A stretch of 64,000 bases of DNA from Anaerostipes sp. (lineage in GTDB: Bacteria; Bacillota; Clostridia; Lachnospirales; Lachnospiraceae). The position numbers were made by a program, and so were the translations under genes. Location of the stretch: assembly GCF_018381315.1 (NCBI RefSeq), contig NZ_JAGZSD010000004.1, positions 1 to 64,000 of the forward strand, in the 5' to 3' direction. Shown here piece by piece: positions 16,801-24,649 of the stretch (the first letter of the stretch is position 1; every line of letters starts with the position of its first letter). Below the pieces are notes generated by a model. The model was not told the origin of the DNA, ran no database searches, and saw only the letters and a list, made by a program, of their open reading frames with translations.

Positions 16801-17664
16801 TTATCTTTCTTTTATAAACATATGCTCCAGATACTCACCCTGGAATCTTTCAACAAAATAATCACATTTGCACAAAAACATGTAATAAACATTCAGCCCG
16901 CATCCGGACATTGTCTCGTAATTCCCCTGTCCCTTGGCAATGATTACATCGGCTTTTTCCAGTATCTCTCTGGCCTCACGGCTGATCTTATTCAGGCTGG
17001 TGCCCGCAATCCTGGTACCGTTTCCTATGACGTCGGCCACGTCGGACATTCCAACATGTTCTGCATCTTCTATGGAAGCATCGTTGGCCACGCCGGCTCC
17101 CCGCACAATGACTGTGACATGAAGCCGGGGATATAGTTTTTTCAGTTCCCGTATTAAAATTTTGTCTACTACGATTTCACCGCAGTTGTCTGTGACATAG
17201 ACAAGGTTTTTGGCTTCCGAGAGATCCTTCCGGAAGGCCTGATAAACCTCCGGCTTAAGATCCTTGATCCCATTCTTAAATAAAAGGCTTTCCAGCTGCC
17301 CGCTGTCAATCTCCCCAAGAGCTATGTAATCAATATAATTCCCCGCCTGGGCCGCCTGAATGGCAGTGACGACAGGATCGTCAGAGGCTTCGATCCTCTG
17401 CTGAATCTCCTGTTCCTTTGAAAGCATCAGATCATTAAAATGCCGTTTCAGCGGATCAAAAGATGTCTGGCTCCCAAAGTACTGTTCATACACTTCTGTA
17501 AATTCAGCCAAATATTCCGGCGGAGACAGTTCCATCTCCTCATCCTCTAAAATCTTCTTAACCTGATCGAGAAACTGCTGTTTTTTTTCTTCCTCATGCT
17601 CCTGTTCCACTTTTCTCACTTCACTCTTAAACAGGCATTGCCTGCAAAACGTCCCTGTCCTCAT
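16801..17664 (-). CDS. DUF89/ARMT1-like metal-dependent phosphatase family protein
   Basis: A 287-residue protein with the DUF89 hallmark motifs: VYVTDNCGEIVVDKILIREL, VRGAGVANDASIEDA and VIIAKGQGNYETMSG. The Asp/Asn residues of DNCGE bind the metal in the family. Four early Cys (CRQC near residue 8 and CDY-type near the end) may bind metal as in archaeal members. Family members dephosphorylate damaged or overflow sugar phosphates. It lies 14 bases after the AraM-type dehydrogenase and is presumably co-transcribed with it, so a phosphorylated polyol is a reasonable guess as substrate. Confidence 0.82.
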   Translation of the reverse strand: MRTGTFCRQCLFKSEVRKVEQEHEEEKKQQFLDQVKKILEDEEMELSPPEYLAEFTEVYEQYFGSQTSFDPLKRHFNDLMLSKEQEIQQRIEASDDPVVTAIQAAQAGNYIDYIALGEIDSGQLESLLFKNGIKDLKPEVYQAFRKDLSEAKNLVYVTDNCGEIVVDKILIRELKKLYPRLHVTVIVRGAGVANDASIEDAEHVGMSDVADVIGNGTRIAGTSLNKISREAREILEKADVIIAKGQGNYETMSGCGLNVYYMFLCKCDYFVERFQGEYLEHMFIKER

Positions 17665-17678
17665 ACTATTCCTTTCCC

Positions 17679-18962
17679 TTATCCCTGAATCACTGCTTCA
17701 TAAAAATCATAGAACTTTAACAACCGCATAAAAGTCAGCCGCTGCCGGACATATGGGGATACTCTTGCTGTCTGTTCTTTCATGTTCTGTTCCAGGCCAA
17801 GTTCCTTAAGCGAACAAACTCCGCCGGCCTGTTCCAGGTATGTCCTTAACTGTCCTGCCTCCGGCACCTGGCTCAGGATCTCTATAAGCTGGCCCTCTTT
17901 CTGTCTCAGAATAGAAGGAGATATGCTGTCCAGCAGGTTCGGTTGATTCTCTTCTATAATAATATCATCCAATTTTCTGCCTGCAAAGCACTTTCGTATC
18001 AATTCTTCCTCAAAAGGTACAGCATTTTTCAGCTGATACTCACCCTGTTTCAGATATTTGGCTGCTTCATGGTAGATGCCCGATGAAAGGATCAATCCAA
18101 CCCCTACTTTTTCTCCGTGGTAAAAATCAAGATGGGGGTTGATGGCCTCCATCTCCCACAGATGGGACATGTGATGTTCTGTCCCTGAGGCAGGTCTGGA
18201 ATTCCCGGTCATCTGGATTGCAAGCCCGGAAAGCAGCAGGCCGTACATCAGCTGTTCATAGGAAGAAACACTTCTTTCTTTTAATCCGGAGAGACTTCTG
18301 CACATGATTTCAAGAGCTTCCTCCTCCATTCTGCAGATCTCCGGACAGAAATACTCCCCTGTAATCAAATGTGCGATCTTCCAGTCTGCCAAAGCCGTAT
18401 ATTTCCCCAGCAAATCTCCCACACCGGAGGCTGTCAGCCGGAGCGGTGCGTTTTTAAGAATGGTGCTGTCCGCCACAATGATTTTCGGTGCGCAGGAAGG
18501 AACTGTCTTTTTAAATCCTTTGAGTGTCATCGCTGCCACAGTCGAAGTATATCCGTCTACACTGGCTGCCGTAGGAATGGATACAAAAGGGATGTCCAGT
18601 TCAAATGCACAGTATCTTGTAATATCGTGAATCGTTCCGGAACCCGCCGCCGCAAGTGCATCCGGCCGTTCCTGCCCCTTTAACTGCTCCATCACGTATT
18701 CCACACTGATTTCATCGGCATGGATGTCTGTACCCCTCAGCAGGATTTCAGAAAGCCCTGGAAACATACATGCCGCCTGTTTACCCGCAGCTTCATACGT
18801 ATTCTCATCACAGATCATCGCAAGTCTTTGAAATCCCGCTTCTTTCAGGACCTCGGGAAGTTTTTGGACTGCACCTTCCTCCAAAAGAATTTTGTCAATC
18901 TCAATGCGGTGTTCTCTTTTACAGGAACAAGCCCCTTTAAATTGGTTTAAATCAACCTCCAT
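17679..18962 (-). CDS. glycerol-1-phosphate dehydrogenase (AraM/EgsA type)
   Basis: A 427-residue iron-containing-alcohol-dehydrogenase-fold protein. AAAGSGTIHDITRYCAFELD with IPTAASVDGYTSTVAAMTLKG is diagnostic for the AraM/EgsA group, and metal-ligand His residues occur in EHHMSHLWEM and DFYHGEKVG. The group reduces dihydroxyacetone phosphate to sn-glycerol-1-phosphate. GAAAGGAGGTTCAAA precedes ATG 18962, and the leader has a hairpin (CAGGGAC.../...GTCCCTG, 18988-19012). It is separated from the galactitol-type PTS operon by 167 bases but runs in the same direction. In Gram-positive bacteria this enzyme is either for an unusual polar lipid or for sugar breakdown. Confidence 0.86.
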   Translation of the reverse strand: MEVDLNQFKGACSCKREHRIEIDKILLEEGAVQKLPEVLKEAGFQRLAMICDENTYEAAGKQAACMFPGLSEILLRGTDIHADEISVEYVMEQLKGQERPDALAAAGSGTIHDITRYCAFELDIPFVSIPTAASVDGYTSTVAAMTLKGFKKTVPSCAPKIIVADSTILKNAPLRLTASGVGDLLGKYTALADWKIAHLITGEYFCPEICRMEEEALEIMCRSLSGLKERSVSSYEQLMYGLLLSGLAIQMTGNSRPASGTEHHMSHLWEMEAINPHLDFYHGEKVGVGLILSSGIYHEAAKYLKQGEYQLKNAVPFEEELIRKCFAGRKLDDIIIEENQPNLLDSISPSILRQKEGQLIEILSQVPEAGQLRTYLEQAGGVCSLKELGLEQNMKEQTARVSPYVRQRLTFMRLLKFYDFYEAVIQG

Positions 18963-19129
18963 TTTGAACCTCCTTTCATAGAGACAACAGGGACCTGCAC
19001 CGCAAGTCCCTGGAAAATCGTGTCCGGTTATGTTATAATACTATCTGTAAGAAAGAAATGCTCTGCAGACGCTTCGCCCCAAATGAAGACTGTCTATGAG
19101 TGTTTCTTTTTTCTTTCTCATGATAACAT

Positions 19130-19612
19130 TCATAATAACCCTTTCTGCATATGATCTGTAAAAAATTGATTTAACAGAGTACTGATCTGTTTCGGTGACT
19201 CTAAAACCTGCAGCTGTTTCATCTCATCTTCATCAGAGATCAGCTGGACTAATGTACTCAGCACCTCTACCTGCTGGCTCGGCTCCTTGACTCCCAGAAC
19301 AAAGGCAAACTTGGCATTCACCTGTATTTCCGGCTCTCCCATATGCGAAAACAAAACCGTTTCTTTAAACCTGACAAAGGAGATCGATGCCTCAATTACA
19401 TGCTCCACATCTGTATGGGGGATTGCAATCTCAAATGCCTCCGTCTTAAGCCCCGTAGGATATACTTCTTCCCGTTTTTTCAGCGCATCAGCAAAGCTTT
19501 CCCTGACCATGCCTTTTTTGCAAAGCCTGTTTCCGATCACTTCAAAAAATTGATTCCTGTCTTCAAACGTCTCATCAAGCCAGATGAAATCTTCTCTGAA
19601 AATCTGCTCCAT
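19130..19612 (-). CDS. gatA: PTS IIA component, galactitol/fructose type
   Basis: A 160-residue IIA protein of the fructose-mannitol/galactitol class. AFEIAIPHTDVEHVIEASISFVRF holds the phosphorylatable His (about residue 64). It passes phosphate from HPr to the IIB protein. It is the last gene of the PTS operon; the IIB (22829) and IIC (20635) genes are in the same operon. The AAAGGAGGAGCACAGC site precedes ATG 19612. Confidence 0.88.
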   Translation of the reverse strand: MEQIFREDFIWLDETFEDRNQFFEVIGNRLCKKGMVRESFADALKKREEVYPTGLKTEAFEIAIPHTDVEHVIEASISFVRFKETVLFSHMGEPEIQVNAKFAFVLGVKEPSQQVEVLSTLVQLISDEDEMKQLQVLESPKQISTLLNQFFTDHMQKGLL

Positions 19613-19626
19613 GCTGTGCTCCTCCT

Positions 19627-19926
19627 TTATCTGCCGTCAAGATTCTTTTCCACTTCTTCATACAATTTTTCTGTTCCCATCCACGGATACAGAAGACACA
19701 GTCCCTGCAGCACCGGAAGAGATGTATTCAGATTGCCTGTGGCTGTGGAAATCACCATATCATGTCCCTGTTCCAGACCTTTGATATCGGTAACTTCGTA
19801 TGTATTTACAAAAGTCACCTCAGCCTTTATGTCTTTTGTTTTCAAACCTTCCTTTAAAAGATCTGCTGCTTTCTCTGCTTTTTCTTTTTTCATGCCTCCG
19901 GCCAGCAGTAAAGAAGTCTCTCTCAT
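19627..19926 (-). CDS. IIB-like small protein lacking the phosphocysteine
   Basis: A 99-residue cytoplasmic protein. The start (ETSLLLAGGMKKEKAEKAAD) occupies the place where PTS IIB domains have a CGxGIxTS phosphocysteine loop, but there is no Cys at all in this loop. Size, the beta-alpha pattern and the later HDMVISTATGN segment resemble galactitol-type IIB. It may be a degenerate IIB acting as an adaptor or sensor. The true IIB of the operon (22829) keeps CGSGIATSTV. I do not recognise a named family. It lies between the aldolase and gatA genes. Confidence 0.6.
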   Translation of the reverse strand: MRETSLLLAGGMKKEKAEKAADLLKEGLKTKDIKAEVTFVNTYEVTDIKGLEQGHDMVISTATGNLNTSLPVLQGLCLLYPWMGTEKLYEEVEKNLDGR

Positions 19927-19941
19927 AACATCACGCTCCTC

Positions 19942-20598
19942 TTAGAATTCTTCCAGGATGGCTTTTGTCCTGCTGATGCCGATCCGGTCAGATCCTGCTT
20001 CAATCATTGCAATGCAGTCTGCCAGATTGTTAATTCCCCCTGCGGCTTTAACGTGTACTTTCTCAGATACAGTCTCTCTCATCAGCTTAATATCTTCTGC
20101 CGTAGCTCCGGACGGTGCAAATCCTGTGGAAGTTTTGACATAAGCAGCTCCCGCTTCTTCTGAAAGCTCACAGCCCTTTTTAATTTCTTCTTTTGTGAGG
20201 AATGCGGTTTCCAAAATCACTTTCACAATCCCGGGTGTGGCGCTTACAACTGCCTCAATATCTTTTTTCACATCTTCATATTCGCCGTTTCTCAGAGCTC
20301 CGATATCAATGACCATATCCAGTTCCACTGCCCCTCTGGCATATGCATCGACAGCTTCCGCTACTTTTGAAAATGTGGTGTGTGCCCCGGAAGGAAATCC
20401 AATAACGGTTCCAATCTTTACATCGGTACCGTCCAGTACCTCTCTTGCCATATCCAGGTTGCATGGATTAATGCAGACAGATGCGCAGTGATTTTCCTTT
20501 GCAAACTGAAGTCCTTCCATGATCTCTTCTTTTGTCAGCTGCGGTTTTAACAGAGAATGGTCCACTTTGCTTAAAAACTCTTGTTTTGTCATCTTCAT
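19942..20598 (-). CDS. deoC: DeoC-family aldolase in the PTS operon
   Basis: A 218-residue class I aldolase of the deoxyribose-phosphate aldolase family: VDHSLLKPQLTKEEI, VCINPCNLDMA, IGTVIGFPSGAHTT and ELDMVIDIGALRNGEYE, then VKVILETAFLT and the Schiff-base Lys in YVKTSTGFAPSGAT, and HVKAAGGINNL. The placement between PTS IIC and IIA genes suggests it cleaves a phosphorylated keto-sugar made from the imported polyol. It differs from the second DeoC (55034), so substrate divergence is plausible. Deoxyribose phosphate is the default prediction. Confidence 0.85.
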   Translation of the reverse strand: MKMTKQEFLSKVDHSLLKPQLTKEEIMEGLQFAKENHCASVCINPCNLDMAREVLDGTDVKIGTVIGFPSGAHTTFSKVAEAVDAYARGAVELDMVIDIGALRNGEYEDVKKDIEAVVSATPGIVKVILETAFLTKEEIKKGCELSEEAGAAYVKTSTGFAPSGATAEDIKLMRETVSEKVHVKAAGGINNLADCIAMIEAGSDRIGISRTKAILEEF

Positions 20599-20634
20599 AA
20601 TCTTTTATCTCCTTTTAATTATAATCTGTGTTTT

Positions 20635-21882
20635 TTAGCCAAATAACGAGAATATCTTAACGAACAGCCACGATATCAAATTGGCCCGGTCCAGGTTTCC
20701 GATCTGTGATGCTCCTGCCGGCATTTTGATTCCCGCGGTCAGTGCCATCTGTGTCTCGATTGGTGCCAGATTTGTAGCCATGAGCAGTACGCACGCCATA
20801 ACAACAGTTCCCACGATCAGTGCCCGGATGACATTTCCTTTTGACATGGCCGTAATCAGGCATACGATAAACGGTATAACCGCCAGATCCGCAAAGGGCA
20901 GAAGCTTATTGCCGGGCAGTATGATTGCCAAAAATATGGTAATCGGCACTAACAAAAGCCCTACAGCGATAACGGACGGTTCCCCCAGGGATACTGCGGC
21001 ATCCAGGCCGATAAAAATCTCTCTGTCTCCGAAATGTTTTGCCATAAACTCTCTGGCAGCTTCTGAGATCGGGATCAGCCCTTCCATCAGAATCGCTACC
21101 ATCTTTGGCATTAAATACATAACCGCTGCCATGGTAATCGCAAGCTTTAAAACTGCATCTATTTTCTGTCCTCCCAGGATACCAAGTGCAAGACCGATGA
21201 TCAGCCCCATTGACATTGGCTCTCCGAAGATACCGAAACGTTTTCTGATGGTCTCCGGGTTGGCATTCAGCTTATTCAGCCCCGGAATCTTGTCAATCAG
21301 CCAGTTCAGCGGCACTACAAGCGGCAGAAATCCAAGTGCTGTCAGGTGTGGAAAAGAAATGCCCGGCATTCCGAAAAACTTCTCCACATAGGGCTGAGTA
21401 TAATCTGCCAGTATAAGCGCAAGAATGGAAAGTGCGCTGGCTGCAATAATTCCCATCGGAAGACTTCCGCTCACTGTTGTCACGGCATATCCTACGAATG
21501 CAAACTGCCAGTAGTTCCAAATATCCACGTTCATGGTTTTTGTAAGCTTCAGAGTCAGCATGGCGAAGTTGATCACCAGTCCGATTGGTATCATCAGTCC
21601 TGCTGCCGCCCAGGCCCAGGAAATGGATGACATGGCCGGCCATCCGATATCAATGACCTGCAAATCCAGCCCCAGCCGTTCGGTCATTGCCTGAGCCACT
21701 GGTCCCAGCTGATCCGTCAGCAGGGTGATAACCAGATTGATTCCGGTAAATCCGATTCCAATGGTAACTCCGGACTTAAATGATTTTGAAAACCCTGCCC
21801 TCATAATCAGTCCGAATACGAAAATAATAATAGGCAGCATAACCGTGGAACCTAATCCTAATATAAAATTTAATATTTCCAT
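20635..21882 (-). CDS. gatC: PTS IIC component, galactitol type
   Basis: A 415-residue polytopic membrane protein with about 10 hydrophobic segments (FILGLGSTVMLPIIIFVFGL at the start). Stretches such as SGVTIGIGFTGINLVI, RFGIFGEPMSMGLIIGLALGI and AAVSLGEPSVIAVGLL are typical of the galactitol/sorbitol-like EIIC family. It would import a polyol or a related sugar, phosphorylated by the IIB gene at 22829. It lies between the aldo/keto reductase and DeoC genes in one operon. The substrate is not identifiable from sequence. Confidence 0.88.
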   Translation of the reverse strand: MEILNFILGLGSTVMLPIIIFVFGLIMRAGFSKSFKSGVTIGIGFTGINLVITLLTDQLGPVAQAMTERLGLDLQVIDIGWPAMSSISWAWAAAGLMIPIGLVINFAMLTLKLTKTMNVDIWNYWQFAFVGYAVTTVSGSLPMGIIAASALSILALILADYTQPYVEKFFGMPGISFPHLTALGFLPLVVPLNWLIDKIPGLNKLNANPETIRKRFGIFGEPMSMGLIIGLALGILGGQKIDAVLKLAITMAAVMYLMPKMVAILMEGLIPISEAAREFMAKHFGDREIFIGLDAAVSLGEPSVIAVGLLLVPITIFLAIILPGNKLLPFADLAVIPFIVCLITAMSKGNVIRALIVGTVVMACVLLMATNLAPIETQMALTAGIKMPAGASQIGNLDRANLISWLFVKIFSLFG

Positions 21883-21912
21883 ACAATTCCTCCCGTTGTA
21901 CCTTTCAATCGT

Positions 21913-22806
21913 TTATGGTACTTTATGGCCCTTAACTGCAGTCCAGACCATGAACCACTGTTCCGGTGTAAGCCTGTATTTGAGAGCCTTGACCGGCCTC
22001 TCTGCCAATCCGATCTCCCCTGATCCTGTAATCGGGATCGGTTTTGCAGGATGTGAAAACAGCCATGCAAAGGCCACTTCATCAATATCCTCAGCCCCGA
22101 TTTCCTCCCTGATGATTTCCAGTACCTCTCTGAGCCTTACCTCTTCCTCTCCCTCGCCTGTAAAGATTCTTCCTCCTGCAAGCGGAGACCAAAGCATCGG
22201 GTGGATCCTCTCCTCCATGCAGAGGTTCATCACACCGTTTTCCATGTTTTCCATCCTGAGCGGGGAAAGTTCAATCTGATTTGTGATCAGAGGCACGGTG
22301 AGATAAGATTTCAGCAGCCGGAATTCATCCGGCAGAAAATTAGATACCCCAAAGGTTCTGACTTTTCCTTCTTTTAAAAGAATTTCAAATGCTCTGCTGA
22401 TCTCCTCCGGATTCATAAATGGACTTGGCCTGTGCAGAAGCAGTGTGTCCAGGTGATCTGTTCCCATATATTGAAGTGATTTTTCCACCTGCCCGATGAT
22501 GTACTCTGTGCCGTAGTTATAATATTTGACACGCGCAGTCTCTGATTTGTATACGATGCCGCATTTTGAAATGATCTGCATCTTCTCTCTTAAATCCGGC
22601 CTTTTTTTGATGGCTTCCCCGAATTTTTCTTCTACTGTGTAGTCTCCGTAAATATCAGCGTGGTCCATCGTGGTGATTCCCAGATCCAGGCATTCCTCCA
22701 AATAGCGGATCAGTTCATCTGTGGAAAGATTCCAGTCCAGAAGTCTCCAAAATCCAAGAACGACTCTGGAGAATTCAAGACCCTCTGCCATAGTTACATA
22801 TTCCAT
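21913..22806 (-). CDS. aldo/keto reductase
   Basis: A 297-residue aldo/keto reductase. The catalytic tetrad is visible as D and Y in GITTMDHADIYGDYT, K in IISKCG and H in LLLHRPSP. The motifs VRTFGVSNFLP and KPIPITGSGEIG complete the NADPH-binding barrel. Sequence flow resembles the YdhF-like subgroup. Set between IIB and IIC genes, it probably reduces or oxidises the carbonyl of the imported (phospho)sugar. GGAGGTAGAGT precedes ATG 22806. Confidence 0.87.
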   Translation of the reverse strand: MEYVTMAEGLEFSRVVLGFWRLLDWNLSTDELIRYLEECLDLGITTMDHADIYGDYTVEEKFGEAIKKRPDLREKMQIISKCGIVYKSETARVKYYNYGTEYIIGQVEKSLQYMGTDHLDTLLLHRPSPFMNPEEISRAFEILLKEGKVRTFGVSNFLPDEFRLLKSYLTVPLITNQIELSPLRMENMENGVMNLCMEERIHPMLWSPLAGGRIFTGEGEEEVRLREVLEIIREEIGAEDIDEVAFAWLFSHPAKPIPITGSGEIGLAERPVKALKYRLTPEQWFMVWTAVKGHKVP

Positions 22807-22828
22807 ACTCTACCTCCATAAAATAGCC

Positions 22829-23122
22829 TTATTCTTTGAGCTTGTTTAAGATGTCCAGTATCTGCTCGTCCACTGCTTCCGGTTTGATCCCTGTCAGATA
22901 ATTGATCGCAAACACGGATGGTGTTGTTACTGTTTCCGGAACTCTTGTGCTGGCAACAATCAGATCAAATTCCGGAGCCATTTTTTCTACCTCCACGATC
23001 TTGACCTGCTGCACCTTCACGACAAACCCGTTTTCCTCACACAAATTCCTTACCCGGTTGGCAATCACTGTGCTGGTAGCGATACCGCTTCCGCAGGCGA
23101 TCAAAATATGATATTCTTTCAT
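22829..23122 (-). CDS. gatB: PTS IIB component, galactitol type
   Basis: A 97-residue IIB protein with the phosphorylatable Cys in ILIACGSGIATSTVIANRVR. The Cys is about residue 9 and the GxGIxTS loop is intact. I use ATG 23122, eight bases from GGAGG; a GTG three codons earlier lies inside the Shine-Dalgarno. It carries phosphate from the IIA protein to the sugar in IIC. It is the first structural gene after the SorC regulator, 61 bases away. Confidence 0.9.
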   Translation of the reverse strand: MKEYHILIACGSGIATSTVIANRVRNLCEENGFVVKVQQVKIVEVEKMAPEFDLIVASTRVPETVTTPSVFAINYLTGIKPEAVDEQILDILNKLKE

Positions 23123-23183
23123 GCCTTCCACCTCCTTTCTCTTTTCTTCTTCTATTTTTAAAACTATACAACAGTCCTAAAAA

Positions 23184-24116
23184 TCATTTGCTCAGATACT
23201 CTGCAGTATTCTGGTCTGTAATCAGAATATCAATGTATCCGGCCTCCAAAGCTGACTTGACGGAGGCATATTTTTCTTCACTCTCAACCACACAAATTTT
23301 ATTCGGTATCTGTTTCAGCTGTTTCTCTGTAATTCCGATACAGCGTTCGGTAATATTTTCACAGCAGATCTCACTGTCTTTGTCCAAAAAGACTACAGAG
23401 ACTACATCACAGATGGCGTCTTCTTTTCCAAGCTGTGCAAGGTCCTGTTCAGATATATAGCCGGATTTGCTGATGCTGCTGTCCTTGGCCAGAGGATTTC
23501 CGAGACTGAAGACTGCATATTCTGCCTGGGATGTCTTCTCGATCACTTTCTTCACCTGACCGTCATTGATCAGAAATTCCTTTTCCTCTTTACTGTTTAC
23601 CAGAGCCGGGGCGATCAGGGACAATGATCTGCCTCCGGTCCTCTTAGCCAGCGTGGATGCTATGGTTGTTGCATGCATATCCAGCTCACTTTGTCCGTGT
23701 CCTCCGATGATAGGAGAAAATAAAAGGTCAGGATTGTTCATTTTCTGGATATAATCCGGTACCAGCCTCATAGTGGATCCCCATCCCACAGCAACCGTCA
23801 CCTGTCCTTCCAAATGTCTTTCCAGGTAATACGCAGCTGCGGATGCCACCTGTTCTTTGGAAGAAGTTCCAATGGATGTGTCTATGATTACCACATCCTT
23901 TAACCCGTACTTATCCTTGACATCCTGTTCAAGCTCCGGATATACACCGGAGTAATCTATAATAATCCTTACAACCTCTTCTTCTTTAGCCTTCTGGAGA
24001 ATCCGGGAAACCTTCATTCTGGACAGCCCTGTCTGTTTTGCAATCTGCTGCTGGGTCATATTTTCCTCGTAATATAGCTTGCTTATCAGCGTCATAGTTC
24101 TTCTCTGCATATCCAT
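23184..24116 (-). CDS. SorC-family sugar-responsive regulator
   Basis: A 310-residue regulator: N-terminal helix-turn-helix (MTQQQIAKQTGLSRMKVSRI) then a large SorC/CggR-like sugar-phosphate-binding domain (VAVGWGSTMRLV, IIGGHGQSELDMHATTIAS). It is the first gene of the polyol PTS operon and is preceded by a promoter with repeated TGTTCA/TGAACA sites, so it likely controls itself and the operon in response to a sugar phosphate. AGGGGTGATGAC precedes ATG 24116. Confidence 0.88.
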   Translation of the reverse strand: MDMQRRTMTLISKLYYEENMTQQQIAKQTGLSRMKVSRILQKAKEEEVVRIIIDYSGVYPELEQDVKDKYGLKDVVIIDTSIGTSSKEQVASAAAYYLERHLEGQVTVAVGWGSTMRLVPDYIQKMNNPDLLFSPIIGGHGQSELDMHATTIASTLAKRTGGRSLSLIAPALVNSKEEKEFLINDGQVKKVIEKTSQAEYAVFSLGNPLAKDSSISKSGYISEQDLAQLGKEDAICDVVSVVFLDKDSEICCENITERCIGITEKQLKQIPNKICVVESEEKYASVKSALEAGYIDILITDQNTAEYLSK

Positions 24117-24131
24117 GTCATCACCCCTTTT

Positions 24132-24198
24132 TGTTCATTTGAACATATACTGTTATTTTGTTCATCTTTATAATATAACAGTTATGTACAAAAGTCAA
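24132..24198 (-). promoter_or_regulatory. promoter and SorC operators of the polyol PTS operon
   Basis: Minus-strand TTGACT (24193-24198), 17 bases, TATTAT (24170-24175). Downstream lies the palindrome TGTTCATTTGAACA (24132-24145), and another TTGTTCAT half-site is at 24159-24166. A third TTGTTCATG occurs at 24276, upstream of the promoter. SorC-family proteins typically bind several such sites as tetramers. Confidence 0.7.
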
Positions 24199-24230
24199 TA
24201 CAATTTTATTTTCCAAATAATACCTCAACA

Positions 24231-24277
24231 AAAAAAGCATGAGCTTCTGTGAACTGCACAGATCTCACGCCTTTTTG
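24231..24277 (-). terminator. terminator of the GNAT gene
   Basis: On the minus strand GGCGTGAGATCTGTG, loop CAGTTC, ACAGAAGCTCATGC then a T-run of seven. One mismatch. It is A/T-flanked on both sides. Confidence 0.75.
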
Positions 24278-24349
24278 TTCATGTATGTAATCTTAAAACA
24301 GAGAAAGAGAATGGCAGGCATACCTTAAGTCTGCCTGCCGCTCCTTGTA

Positions 24350-24628
24350 TTATTCATTTTTCAGCAGATTTTGATATTCCGGATGCTTTTGAAACCAGCT
24401 GACTGCATAAGAACAGGTGGGGATCACCTTCATTCCTCTTTCGGCAAGCTGTTCTGCCGCTGCTTCCACAAGCTTTCCCGCAACGCCCTGACCTCTGAGG
24501 GAATTATCCACAAATGTATGGTCAATAACCGCTGTATCCACTGAAACTTCTGGAAAGGTGATTTCTGCTGTCATCTTTCCTTTTTCATCTTCAGCAAAAA
24601 TCCGGTGTTCTTCATATTGAAATTCCAT
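24350..24628 (-). CDS. small GNAT N-acetyltransferase
   Basis: A 92-residue single-domain acetyltransferase of the short YidJ/YjdJ-like group. IDHTFVDNSLRGQGVAGKLVEAAAEQL holds the acetyl-CoA loop (R-G-Q-G-V-A), followed by VIPTCSYAVSWFQKHPEY, a hallmark of the group. I start at ATG 24628 because AGGAG lies directly before an earlier ATG (24637) and at the right distance only for this one. The substrate is unknown. It is the last gene of a unit with the secreted protein upstream (21-base gap). Confidence 0.8.
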   Translation of the reverse strand: MEFQYEEHRIFAEDEKGKMTAEITFPEVSVDTAVIDHTFVDNSLRGQGVAGKLVEAAAEQLAERGMKVIPTCSYAVSWFQKHPEYQNLLKNE

Positions 24629-24649
24629 AATCGTCATCTCCTATTGAAT

